Shown one piece after another: positions 44,818 through 58,500 of a DNA stretch of 64,000 nucleotides. The DNA comes from Chiridota heheva (lineage: Eukaryota; Echinodermata; Holothuroidea; Apodida; Chiridotidae): NCBI GenBank assembly GCA_020152595.1, contig JAIGNY010002072.1, forward strand, positions 434,001 to 498,000. The letters are read 5' to 3'. Each line of letters opens with the position of its first letter. Position 1 is the first letter of the stretch. Both the position numbers and the translations under genes were made by a program. Under the pieces are notes generated by a model. It worked only from the letters and a program-made list of their open reading frames with translations. It ran no database searches and was not told the DNA's origin.

Positions 44818-46356
44818 TAAAGTTGATGACATCTTACCTGCGTATGTAGCAATAGCTGAAACCTCTGGTGGACTTTTCAAATAGGTATAGCTAATTCAGC
44901 CTTCAATCATATCAGTGAACAAATTGAACATTGCGGCCTATATTTAATTCATTATCTTTGTCTGTTTGTGGAGACACTCTCTTGAGTTATTTATATCCTT
45001 ATCAGCACTAATTGTGTCTCAAGATTAAAGGTCAAATAATTATCAATGTCAGAGTGATTTGCTAAAAACATATTTACAAGGATTGTGATAAGGTATAATG
45101 AGCATATGATTATACTGATATATGTTCGTACATTGAAATGTATATACTTACAGATACAAAATAGTTGTGTCACAAGCAGTGGTTTATTCAGAGCAGCAGG
45201 GTCGTAATTCTCTTCCACAAAGTGCGTGGTGGGAGGGGGGGGGGGGAAGGAAAATTGGCTTGGATTCGTATTTTTGATATTTTTGAGTTTCTCGTAATTT
45301 TGATAACAGAACATTTCTTAAACTCGTGTCAAATGTAGGGTGTCAAATGTAGGGTGTCAAATGTAGGGTGTCAAATGTAGGGTGTCAAATGTAGGGTGTC
45401 AAATGTAGGGTGTCAAATGTAGGATGTCAAATGTAGGGTGTCAAATGTAGGGTGTCAAACGTAGGGTATCAAATGTAGGGCGTCGGAAGCCTTGCGCTTT
45501 TGGTGATTTTGGTAGCAAAACATTGCTTAAAATTGCTTCATTCCTAGGAGCGAAGCTCATGGTATGGGTCTGGCCAGGGACAAGGCCCTGGAAGGCATAC
45601 GTTTCGGAGTCGTGATTTTGATAGCAGAAAATTGCTTAAAATTGTGTCACACTTAGACAAAGACCTTGCAAGCAGCTTGCGCTTCTCGTAGTAAATAGCT
45701 TCAAATTCAAAACTAACGGAAAAATTATAGTGCTTAAGTAGCGAAGACCCCGGAAAACATATGTACGTTCCTCGTGATTTTGATAGCAGAAAATTGATTT
45801 ATATTGTGTAAAATCTAGGGTCAAAGTCATGGTAGGCATGCATGTAGGGCTTCGCGTTTTTTGTAGGATCCCATTGACCACAGTATGAGTTTTATGTTAT
45901 TTTTTTGTAAGAATAAAGCTTATGAGAGAAAACATTTACAACGTTTGTTTTGTAATAATACAAATTGCAAAAGCCTCAATTTTTAGAATCGAGTATTCGG
46001 CACGCCCTATTACAAAGCTTCAACGGGGAGGAAGGGGGAGGGGGGGGAGCAATTTCTCCTGGTCTCGTTCCACCACACCAATGGGTGCTGCTATTAAAAA
46101 GTCACATACACTTAATTACACAAGATAATAATAATAATAAAAAGTCAACAATATTATTACCCCAACGTACCCCCATCCAAGTATTTGTTTTTGTATATTT
46201 CTAAGTGCTTTTTCATTTTTGTTGCTTTTAAATATTGTAGACCTATAGCAAAAGTTCGACATTTATGATTGACCATGAACCCCCTCCCCCTCCCCCTTCC
46301 TCCCATCCCGATAGACCCATCACCGTCAGAGCCCTAATTGTATACAGTCTCAGAGT
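44818..46356. repeat. Segmental duplication, copy 2
   Basis: See 42437-44372 for the landmarks. This copy is shorter, lacks several of the degenerate units, and carries a private 14-bp array at 45328-45483. Confidence 0.88.
45328..45483. repeat. 14-bp tandem array, about 11 copies
   Basis: The unit GTGTCAAATGTAGG is repeated with rare changes (AAACG, GGATG, GTATC). In the other segmental copy the matching place has only one or two related words. Confidence 0.93.
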
Positions 46357-46589
46357 ACGCTCCTGCTTTCAAAAAAACTTTCATCCACAGGCAGTGGAAA
46401 CATGCCCCTTGTCAACTCCTGGGCCTTGTATACAACTTTTTCTTACGACACCGTCCTCTTTTTACGTAAATATCGGCTTCTGCCATGTTGAATAGTTCTA
46501 CGTGTACCTTCAATCCTCTGCGTCACATTTAAACTTTGCTTTTGCGACTATTCTAATAGTCGAGTGCTGCTTGAAATTGCACAATCAAA

Positions 46590-49500
46590 ATGTCAGCCTT
46601 TATGATTTTTAAGCCATTTAACTTTTCTAGGACTAGAAGTCTTACAATCACAAGTAAGGCTTTAAAATATGTTGGGATGGATATTAAACGCTTTTTCCAC
46701 TTTGGCAAGCCTCTCTGCAGTCTGGCAGCTCTTACAGAAAGTCGTCACACAGAATTGCTATTCTCGAAACGGAAAGATTTAACGTTAGTAGTAAGACACT
46801 TACAGTGTGTAACACTAGGATACGGATGTGAAATACCAAAACAAACCCCAGTGCAGATTCAAAATTGTGGAATATCGACTAATCATTCCTGTTTACCCAA
46901 GAAGACTTTTGCGAAGTATTATAATCGATATCATCTTCACTGGAGGCCCTACCAGAGAAAGAACTTAACAATAACAAGGAGTAAATTGAATAGTGAAATA
47001 AAGTATGAATTAAATAACACAAATTACTACTCGGATTGGGATGGAAGCAGCAATAATACGAGGCACGGTTTCACTCCTTTTGGAGTTGCTTTTAGTAAGT
47101 ATTTGTTTGTATCTGATAGTATATAGTGTGACTGGTAGTGGGTACATCTGTGTCCCTTTCATTCAAAATGTGATGTGTAAATGGTATTTTGTAAACAGTT
47201 TAAAAGGTAAAAATAAAAGTTGTTGCCATCATGGTGAAATGAAATTATCAGTATGGACTTTATATTTATGATAAGGCCTATGCTGTATGATCACTACCAC
47301 CTTAAATACTTGTAGCTGAAATCACAAAACCACAATAGGCTGCAGGATACCATATTACTCAGTCATGCAGGTGTGTACTGTGGGCGGCTTGATTTGTGGA
47401 TGTATTTTTTATGCTAACAGTGTAACATGCATAGCACTGAATTGATGGACAAATCCTAATAATTTCAGTACAGCATTAGGGAAAAAAGTTGATAATATTT
47501 TCTAAATTTACATACATTTATTTAATCTGAAAATAAAATTGGTGAAATATGTTGATTTCTATGAAATTTTGAAATAAAGAAATAAAACAAAATAATTTCA
47601 CACAACTATATATAAAAATTCAGATGATCTATTTAAGGATTTTGCTAGGATTTGACCAAATTGACAATCAAGTTGATTTTGCTGAGCAATTGTGTGTGCA
47701 TTATATTTTTATAACTTCTTGTGTTGATTATGTAATTCATAGAGGAGGAACACCTGAAAGATAATAGTAGTTATGTGATATAACTCTGGGGCTTTTTACC
47801 AAATATTTTCAAAGTTGCTTATCATTCACAGCATCATTTTATAGAATTTAAATCCAAAAATTTGAGTGGAGCAAAATAATTAGTACCATACTCTATGAAA
47901 CAGAAACTTAAAAACTTCAAGTAGGTTTGTTGCTTTGTTTTGTATCTCAAAGTTGCCAAGTGTAGTTGTCATAATACTGTTGTCATACAGTAAACAAAGG
48001 ATACCTCATTCAAAGTGTTTTTCCTAGTAACTTTCTGTTTTTCCCAACATGGCAAATCCTAGTGTATAGCAGCACAATCTTTAAAACATGAGTTTCTTAT
48101 AATGTAACTTTATATGAAAATAAGTGATCATTTAAAGATTTTGATCATTTCTGTTTAAATAATTATATAACTGAAAATATTCTTGTTACATTTTTGTGTT
48201 TTATATTTGGAGAAAAAAAATATTTGTATTCTATTATCATTTTGTAACACTTCCTACCTTCTCTTTATTACACAATAGGCATCATAACATTTGCAGCTCT
48301 TGAAAGTGAAAAAGAAGAAGAAGATAAGGAACTTGCAATAAGAAGGAAGATAGCAGGGGCCTTTGTAAGTCCTTGCGATTGGCCTGATGTTGCTATTACT
48401 CTTTACTAATACTAATGGGAATGTGATATCTTAAATTTTATTACATGCTTGCGTTTGTTTGGAGTATGGAGGGGTAGGCTTAGTCAAAATATTTCATCTA
48501 AAAGCATTCTGATTTTGCTTATTCATATTGGGAAAGTTTGTTTCAAAGCTTTTTATGGTCTTTATAACATTCATCAGATTGCCAAATATTTAATTGAAGA
48601 TTCCATGAAAACACTTAGTAATGCTTTTGTTATGAGTCACAGTGTTTATTGTTATTCACTTCTTGTTGGGCTACCTGATTATCAACTTTACGGAATTCAA
48701 AGAATACTTAATGGTGCTGCTCGGTTGATATTCAGACTACCAAAATTTGTTCACATTAATGCTGTTTTGAAGTCCTCTCACTGGTGACCAGCAGTCAAGC
48801 AAAGAATTGATTATAAAATTATTTTACAAGTTTTCAAGGGCATTAAAGGCCTTGCTCCCAATTATTTACAGTATGTGAAATGGTTGTTGAAAAACCATCC
48901 CGCCATGATTTTCGTTCCCTGTATTAAGCATAAAACTCTTGGTGAAAGTTTTTGCTTATAAAGGTCCTTGGTTGTGAATTCACTCCCAACTGAACTCAAA
49001 TGTATTGATAATTTATCCCTGACTTTCTTTAAAACTAAATTTTAAAAACTGTATTGTGTAAAAAGACATTCAACTAATGTGCAGCTTGATCCATTGTATT
49101 TCTATTTATGTTGTCATTTCTGTATTCTTATTTTTGTTTTCATATTTACATGTAATTTGCTTGCATGTAAAGCGCTTTTGAATGTTTTTACAAAATAAGC
49201 GCTATTCAAATTTATATATTATTATTATTATTATTATCATTATTTTACAGTGAATTACAAATGTATTCAGTTAAGAAAAATAACAAAAAAGTGTGTGTGG
49301 GGATGTGTGTGGGTGGGAGTATGGGAGGGGGAAGAGGTGGGTGTACCTAAACCTAAATGTAATATAATTTTTTTTTAAAGCTACGTTTTATTTGAAGGAA
49401 GGCAAGGGTCACAATCAATTTTTGGTGAGAAAAGTGGTTACGTTACTCGTGCAAGGGGGACTTTTATAGTAACAAAATTTCTTTTAATTTTGCTGTTACA

Positions 49501-52500
49501 AACACTTGTGATATTTACTGCCTCATTGTGTCACTAGGTATTTGATCAAACAGAAAGGCCCAGATACAGTATGTAGAGCAAAATATGTTGAGTTGCGGTT
49601 TGTGCCTCAAGAATAGTTGCATTTAATATGTTTTTTCTCTTAAACAGATTGCTGAAAAGAATGGGGATATTGGAAAGGCTGAAAGGCTTTTCCATGCTGC
49701 CTTGCACAAAGCACAAAAAGACGATAACAAGAAGGCCATTTTATATATTTATAATCATGTGAGTTGATATATTATTGAAAATAATGATAAAAAGGTATAT
49801 TGCACTTTGAGTTCTTTAAAACAAGACACTCATGGTGCAGTTATCAAAAACATAAGATACAAAAATATCCTAGTTTGTAGCTGATTTTGAAATATGTAGA
49901 TGTTGTAGTTTTGTAAATCTCTTTATTAGGTGAAGTCCTGCTTATGCAAATTGTGACATGCAATTTTGCAAAGGTAAGATAGACTGTTAACTGTTTGATC
50001 TCAAAATAAAGTCTATTTCTCCATGTGTGGACGAATAATTTCCATACATTAATTGGTTACAGTAAAGCTTAAAGTGCAAATGATGGAAAAGCTTCTGTCA
50101 GATGTTGTAGAACAATACTTTAAATTGCACATTAAATGCTGTAGATTGTTTTCATTTTGTAACTTTCCAAAAGTGGGGAATTTCTCTTGCCAGGTCAACA
50201 ATATTACAAAATGGGCTGTTTAAGCTGAATTTGGTTATTCTATAATAATCCAATTTTGTTTACTGTATGTTGTTAACCTGGCATTTGAAATTTTAATCTC
50301 GAAAGACCCTATTTTACCTGTTGTAACATCAGAAACATTTTACTATGTATGGTCAGGTCTGGCAGAGTTAAAAAGTTTCCTCATAATTCTTTTTCATCCG
50401 TATGTTTGTGCAAAGAGGTATGGTAACGCTAAAATATTATTGAAACAGAACTAACAAATATCCCAGAAATCAACCTTATCTATCCTGTAAAAGTGGAGGA
50501 ATAAATGAATAATTATATTAATCATGCAGTTAAAGGAGCACTTAGCTTAAATGTGGGGCATTTTATTCTTGAGTCTCTAGAATATTAGCACACACCTTCT
50601 GTGCATGTGATAGTACTGAAAACCTTGAATACACAGTGTTTAAATCAACCAAATTTATTTATAAAAAACATTTTAGAATTTTTTTAAATGACACAAATGT
50701 CAAGAAATAGACATTAGTACTATTTAAAGATTTCCACGACATAAAAAAATGATGCCCTCACTTTTCGACTGAGGGCTCCTTTAAATGCTTTCAAGTGCAA
50801 TAATTTTTGAGTTTGCATTTTTTCTCATCAAGATGGCTAACTTATGCTTTAATCACAACAAACACTGGAAGGCTGAAAATCTCTTTCGGGAGTTTATGAA
50901 GCTGCTGTTCTCAATGGGCATTGCTGACGATGATCCAGCTGTAATTGAAGCCTCTCTAAAATTGGCTCAAATTTGTGAAGCTCAGTTCAGGTAATTAATT
51001 GTTCGCTGTGTGAATTTCCATTTCGTATTAATGCTTGATACATACATACATACAGTACATACATACATACATACATACATACATACATACATACATACAT
51101 ACATACATACATACATACTGGTGGAAAAACCATATTGTATCTTATTGCATTTCAAACATGGATCGCATGAGTGTGCTGAAAAATAACTTTGTAGTGTAAA
51201 GTGTGATTTCATAATTTCAGATCAAAGTGGTGACAAATGCTGAAATGACTGGTCAGATGAGGAAACTTATGGAAAAATGCAGAAAACAACATAAACTTTT
51301 TCTTTCCTCTATGACAAGTGATGGCTTCCTCCGTTGTGAGTGTGTCATCACTTAGATGGTGTGTAAACATGGAGGTCATCCATTGGTGGATAGAGATAGA
51401 GCAAACACTGCAAGGTTACACACTGGTTACATCTTTGAAGTGCAATGAATTCTCAAGCGTAATGAGATATCCATCATGTTGTTTTTTTTTCTTCACCAAT
51501 TTGTTTTTTCAATTGTCCTCTACCTTTGAAATGAAAATACAAATTCACATGAAAATTCTTTTAAAGGATAAGTTAAGCGGTAAACAATAGAAGAAATTGC
51601 TGTACAAAATGCTGGAGAAGCTAAATTCACATTGTCAGGATTTAGGTTTCAGGGTTGGGAGCTACATGACTCATTAACCTTACAACAAAAACAGCAAGCA
51701 CATATCAAATATATTTCTTCAAAGTATGTTGTAAATATCAAATCACAGTATTAACCAAACAGTACACAACTAAACTTGACAGAATCATGAACACAAGTGA
51801 CAACATTAACAAATGATAGCGGGGATAGGCTTGGCAGTATCAGTAGAGAAACCACAAATATGGTTTCTCTGAGTCATGATTAAGAGCATGGAAGGAGGTA
51901 TGATTATATACCAAATAACGTATCAAAGTGGAGAAGGGGGAGATCATTTAACGTAAACAAGAGTATTAAGAAAATACAAATATTAACAAGTGGAAAACGT
52001 CTCTTACAGACTGATACAAAAATAGAATTGTCATGACAACCTCACATTCCTTTTCAAATATTTTTGACATTTTGAGGTCTATAACTGTCACAAAGCTTGG
52101 TGTTGGTTGGTTAGGATGGCCCTGTGGTACAGATCACCATGGTCCCCATGTTACTCCATTGGATTAAGCCTCATCACCAATTTGTTTTGACTAATGATTG
52201 GGGGTTATTGTTGTTCCACAATTTATATTGATCTAAATTTTTAAGATAAGTCTTGTTGAAATAGACAAACATCGCAATAAACAAAGCACCTGAGTCAATT
52301 TTTATATAAAGCAACTTGGAATAAAATTTGAATGGATATTAGCTCTGGTTCGATGATGTGTTCTTGGATTTGATCAAATGACAATTCAACTTCAAAAATG
52401 ATGCAATAACAAGCAACTTTCACTTATGAGTAAAACAATGATAATTATGAAATATGTAGATGATATTTCATTATTGAATGAAAAAATAATTCATCTTATT

Positions 52501-55500
52501 TTAGAACAAAGTCTTACTTCCACAAACTTAAAAATAATATCCTTTATCTGGCCCCACGTATTTTTATAAGAGAATATCAACTATAATCTCGAAATACAGA
52601 TGAGAAATTCAGCGTAATCAATACTCTATTACAGAACTTTCTGCCCTGACTTAGACTATAATAGATACTGTACTGTTATTGAGCTTTTTAGCTTGAAATG
52701 TCACAGCCACTGACGTCTGAATGTCTGTAAAAGGCTTACCTGGGTTTGAAAAAGAAAAAAAAATTACAAAGCTATGTTTTTCTTTATCTTGCATAAGACT
52801 TAAGATTAACTTCCTTACCTGTGATAACAAATATATCACCATTAAATTCCAACATACAAACCACCATTCATCACCCATCTTGTTTATGATGGATTTTTAC
52901 CATTAAATGCAAACTTGTCACTATAAGTGTCTCACTTTCACACACCCCCTAGTCTCCCAGAGTCCTTAATCCTTAAGTCCTCAAGACAAATTACTTTCTA
53001 ACTTTAGAACATAATTATAGGTATTACTGAAAAACGCATCATGTCGTCCAGTATGTACTGTGGACTAAACCATCCTGACCCCCAGTATGTACTGTGGACT
53101 AAACCACTCTGACTCCCCAGTATGTACTCTGGATTAAACCACCCTGAACCCCCAGTATGCCACCCTGATCCCCCAGTGTGTACCCTGGACTAAACCATTC
53201 TGACCCCCCAGTATGTACCCTGGACTTAAAAGAGCACTTTCACCTGTAAACATCAAAACTGACATCCCCAGGAATTGTATTCCTCACTATTTATTTGCCA
53301 TCCTAGCCCATTAATCTTTATCCACAGTAAACCACAACTAATAAAAACTTCTTTAGATCACCTTTGAGACAAGAACTCTCTTTAAAAAAGGGCTGTTGTG
53401 GCATTTATAAAAAAAAAATTGTATGGATAGTAATAAAGAAAGCAGTGATGTATCTAATGGGGCTATTGGGGGCTTAGCCTCCCCCTCATCTCCCAAAATA
53501 GACCAAATCCTGCCTGTGGGGGTATCATGTCAATCATAACTAATGATTCAATGAACTATGGGTCTCACTTTCTCACAACAACCATTAAATATGCCTGTAG
53601 ATTGTCAAGTGAAGTACAGTAGATGTAATTTGCCATTTGACAAGGATTACTTTAGTGGTCAAGCATGTCCATCTTAGAAAAGAAGAGGACTTCAAAAGAA
53701 ACAAAATGGTGCAGAAAGCATTCAAAAATCTTATTTCGTTAAGAAGATATTCAAGTTTAAAGCTCTCTCTTATCTGTGTAGATATTACTGGTGTAGTAAG
53801 TTTACTATGGAAAGTTGGTGTCTTCATCCTCACATTCCTAACAATTCTTAATGTATTTTAAAGAAAGTTTATTTAATTTTTAGCTCGACTATTCGAAGAA
53901 TAGTGGAGCTATTCTACTACCCCCGGCTTCAGTGTCGGCATCTGGTTAAAGTTTTTGTGAAAGTTTTCGGTTAAAGGTTTTGGTTAAAGTTTTCAGAAGT
54001 TATGAATGGTGTACATTCATGTAACTTAGCATAGGGGTAGAGGACATGGGTACTGTTCAAATGAGCATGATTGGGGGGTTGTGTGTGCTTATTAAATAGC
54101 TTATTTGCATAACAATGAAAATGTTTGTATCTATGTTATCTCTTAAATTAAAGTGGATGTGAGGTTTTTGTTTGCACAAATGATCATATATGTGTTTGAA
54201 TCACATGTTTTTAAATCAGAGTTTAATCTACACTTACTTGGGAGGTGAAGTATGCATATTAATAAGGTTATTTGCATAACAATAGACTTGTACAAAATGT
54301 TTAAAATCAGTGTATAACTTAACTAATTTATAAATGGTGTACATTTATGTAAGTTGGCACAGGGGTAGAGGACTTAAAATGAGCATGATTGGGGGTTGTG
54401 GGTGTGCATTCTAATTAGCTTATTTGCATAACAATGAAAATATTTGTATCTATGATATGTCTTGACTTAAAGTGGGAGTGGGGATTTTGTTTAAACAAAT
54501 GATCATATATGTGAAGAGCATTGTCTACACTTCATGGTAAGGTGTAGTGTGCATATTAAGTAGGTTATTTGCATAATTAGACTTTCATAGAAAATATCTA
54601 AGCTGAGATAATAACTTTTAAACCAGATTATTATAACTAATAAAAATTTTAACCAGAAATAATAATTTGGTACTTGGTACAGTGGTAGATGGAATTGTTA
54701 CTGTTAAGTTAAGCATGATTTGGGGTTGTGTGTGCATACTAATTAGCTTATTTGCATAACAATGACAAAATTTGTATCTATGATATCTCTTGAATTAAAG
54801 TGGGAGTGGGGATGTTGTTTACATAAATGATAATGTATGTGAAGAGCAAGTTGTCTACACTCAGTGGTGAGGTGTAGTGTGTATATTAAGTAGGTTATTT
54901 GCATAACAATAGATTTGCGTAAAAGATATTTAACCTGAGATAATAACTTCGTATTTGGTTCAGTGGTGGAGGGCATTGGTACTGTTCAGCTGAGCATGAT
55001 TGGGGGTTGTGTGTGCATACTAATTTGCCTATTTGCATAGCAATGAAAATATTTGTATATGTGGTATCTCTTTAATTAAATTGGGTGTGGTGATATTGCT
55101 TTATAAACAAATGATCATGATGAGCATTGTTCACACTTAATGGTGAGGTATACTGTGCATATCAATTAGGTTATTTGTGTAACAGTAGACTTTGCATAAA
55201 ATGTCTGACCTGAGATTAAAAATGTATGGCTTATGACTTACTAACTTCACATCTCTAGTTTTGTTATAAAGTTGACATTCTTGACATGAATAGCAATCAA
55301 AGTGTTTGTCTTGCCACGAATAAAGAAGCAAGTAAAAGTTTCCTCACTTCAAAAGAATGTTAAATAAGGGGTTTGGGAAATATAAACAATAAACAGAATG
55401 TAGGGTAGAAGATGACAAAAATTATGATAAAGTAGCTGAAGGAATTAGGATGAGGGTGGGATTTCATGTGGGACAAGGTGGAGTTGTATGTAGGGCAAGA

Positions 55501-58500
55501 TGGGTGGGATGTGGGTCATGATGCATTGGTATATTAGTCAGGGTGGATTGGCATGTAGAACAGGGTGGGTTGTCATGTTCAACAGGATGGGTTGGCATGT
55601 GGAACAGGGTGGGTTGGTATGTGGCACAGGGTAGGTCGACATGTAGGATAGGGCAGAATGGCATGTGGTGGGGTGTCATCTGGATATCAGTTGTGATGGC
55701 GTGTGGGTCATGCAAATGGTGGAATGACATACAGCAAGGATTCTTAATTAAATAATTTGAAGAGCCATCATTTCACAACAGCTTCAGGCCATGGGCCAAT
55801 CGCGTGGCAAAATCAGCATCATGTGACAAACAATACCTGCAGGCTGAATACAAACAAGTTGAGAGCGTGCGCTATTAGAAGGATGTACGCCAGATGTCGA
55901 TGATTATCTTATCTACCTTCCTTTGACAAGCTGCGAGCCCAATTTATAGCGGAACTAAAGATAAGATTTAATTTGATAAGCCGCAATATTTTAGTGAGCT
56001 GATCTGCCTAGAAAAACCCCCCAAATAAACTAGTATTTTGTGATTTTTAACGATCTTATTCGGATTACTCTTACATGCATTATTGTATTGTATTGTATTA
56101 TGTAATGACTATTGTTCACGGGCCAGATTGGATTGTCTGGCAGACAAGATGGCCCGCGAGCCGCTTATTAAGAATCGCCGACATATAGTATCTGGTTTAC
56201 AGGTTAGAGTCTGGAATATGCATTATTAGCGGTGGGGGGATTTGTCATTAGTAAAGGCACTGCTTAAAAATTTGGCCTACAATTTTGAAGCAACAAATTA
56301 ACCACATCATTCAACAAGAATGACTTTGCATTGTAACATTGAAGTATAAATAGGTCTAAGCTTAATAGTTCATTTCACCTTTCCCCAACAGCAAAGACAA
56401 ACAATGCCAGCATTGATTACAGTTACTACTTATATTACAAAGGATTGCCATTATATTCAGATGTGTGTCACTAAAAATACCATGTAACACAAGTGGGAGT
56501 AGTTGTTATCTTGAAGGAGCACAGATAAGGTGAAACTGTATACAGTTTTGTGGTTTGATAAACAAAGAAATTTAAAACTTGTAATTGCAGGACAAAATAT
56601 GATAGAATACATAAAGACTTTGAGGAATCTGAGGCTATGACATCACAACTAGTCTGATTTCAGTCGCTTCTACATGAGTGATCTTTTTAAAAGAATAAGA
56701 TTTTTGAATGCTTTTTTCACTATTTTGTTGCCTTTTAAGTCCTTGTTTATATACATTTAGATAGACATGCTTGACCACTAAACTAATCCTTTAGAATTAT
56801 CTTTTGATGTAGTTATTTGAAATAGTTGAGTTAATTTTCTTTACGATTCTATATAAGATACACTTGCATCACAAAGCAAAACAAAAATCAACAACTCGGT
56901 CAAAAGTTTAATGATATTGATAATTTCAGATACAGTTGTAATGAAAGTGAGTGTGTTATGCCATTCTTTTGTTTAAAGTAGTCTTTTCATTTTAAACACA
57001 CTCTGACAAATAACATGTTTTTACCATAAGATTTTGCATAGAAGCTTTGGTTTAAAAAAAAAAAGTTTTGTGTATTGAAAAATTGAGTTACACTTTTATT
57101 GGTGTATATTGAAATGATTAAGTTGATAATTTTCATAGATTTTAGTTTATTAATAGGCCTGGAAGTGTACTCCAATACTTCTTTTAATGTCATGTCCACA
57201 GGAAAAGGAACATTTAGTTTGTACATTGAAATTTGTATTTACAGTTTGTAATAATCTCTGCACTTGTTCTGTTCTTGTTGTATTGGATTTGGACTTTTCT
57301 GTGTTCGACGATGAGTGAGCATACAATTACAATGAAGGGGGTCGCCGCGCGTATTCGGTTATGATAGTAACAATGCTATCACGAAACGCTTAATACGATC
57401 CGGACGGGAACACAGGTACGACGTACGGACAGACATAACATTGACAACCAAGTCAATGTCTACGGCCTTTGATAACCAGTTGTGGTGCATTGTGTTCTGT
57501 TTTGTGTTCCTTTTTATATCAAAAATATATTTGATTCAATTACTGAGCAAATGTTTGCAGATTAGATTCAAACCTCTGATCTTGTGTGTGACATATTGTT
57601 CATGAACCTTTTCATTGTATTGATGACCAGGTACACTGAAGCTAAGGTTGGATATCTATGGTGCATTTCCCAGGCAGAAAAGAGGTTGCAATCCATGAAA
57701 GAGTCTGGAGAGTCGCCAGAGAGACTTCAGAATGTCCAAGCGCTTCTTGGGGTGTGTCTTGGCACGACAGGTCATTTCATGATGGGAATGAATAAGCTAG
57801 AGGAAGCAGAGAGGATGTACACTCGGGCTATTGGGTTGTGTGAGAAGGAACTGGTACAAGATGGGAAGCCACACCCTCAAGTAAGGGGCTTCTGATTGTT
57901 TTCTGTTTACACTTTCTTAAAAGTTTTCAGTTCTGGAGATTTCAAATTATAAATATGTCACAAGTTGCTTATTTGAAAATGAATGGTGTGGTAATACTAC
58001 TCTAAAAGAGTGATGTTACACCCTCATTGAACAATTTGTAATGTATTTTATTCAATTTAAATTTTTGTTCCTGCTTATTTCCAATCATTTTTCAAGATTT
58101 CTTCAAATGGTTAATTACAGTTACTCAACAACACTATTTTACTACTTTGCCGACATAACCATTTCTTGTAAGTAATAAAATCTCAGTACAATTTTTCATT
58201 AAAATGCACAAAGACCGAGGGATAGGAGGATCTGGTGTTACTTCTTGTCTTATTTTTCCAATTTCATCACATATTTGGCCTGTAAACTGACTTACAATAT
58301 CTCTCTCTGCAACAGAAAAGGAGTTTTGAATACTTACTTCACCGTGTTATTTCTTCTGTTGCCCTTTACCATTTAAGATAAACATGCTTGGCCATTGAAC
58401 TCTTCCTGAATATGGAAACTATTCTGACTGTTTTACTCCTGTTACATTATATTCTTTGGATCAATCTTAAATTTGATCATTCTGAAATCTTCATTCTGTT

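Larger units (their letters stand above)
35876..46589. other. Divergent intergenic region between CROT and TTC19
   Basis: No gene is recognisable. The 10.7 kb is mostly repeats: tandem units at 36125-36520 and 36866-37250, a micro-repeat element with a nested MITE (37494-39213), an inverted-repeat element (40279-40945), further MITE copies, and a duplicated block (42437-44372 and 44818-46356). Stretches 39220-40160 and 41040-41420 look unique. The promoters of CROT and TTC19 should lie at the two edges, but no motif decides their position. Confidence 0.6.

Noticed and set aside
46265-46495. Pro-rich open frame just upstream of TTC19
   Set aside because: The Pro run comes from a C-rich tract of the segmental duplication; it is not in frame with TTC19 and has no recognisable similarity.
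48449-48787. Open frame of 112 codons considered as a host gene
   Set aside because: It matches the C-terminal end of L2-type reverse transcriptases and ends in an ATT microsatellite tail; it is a LINE fragment in a TTC19 intron.
57290-57490. CpG-containing island in TTC19 intron 4 considered as a promoter or exon
   Set aside because: The words CGGCCTTTGATAACCAGTTG also occur near 40470, so this is probably a repeat; no open frame or splice sites fit.
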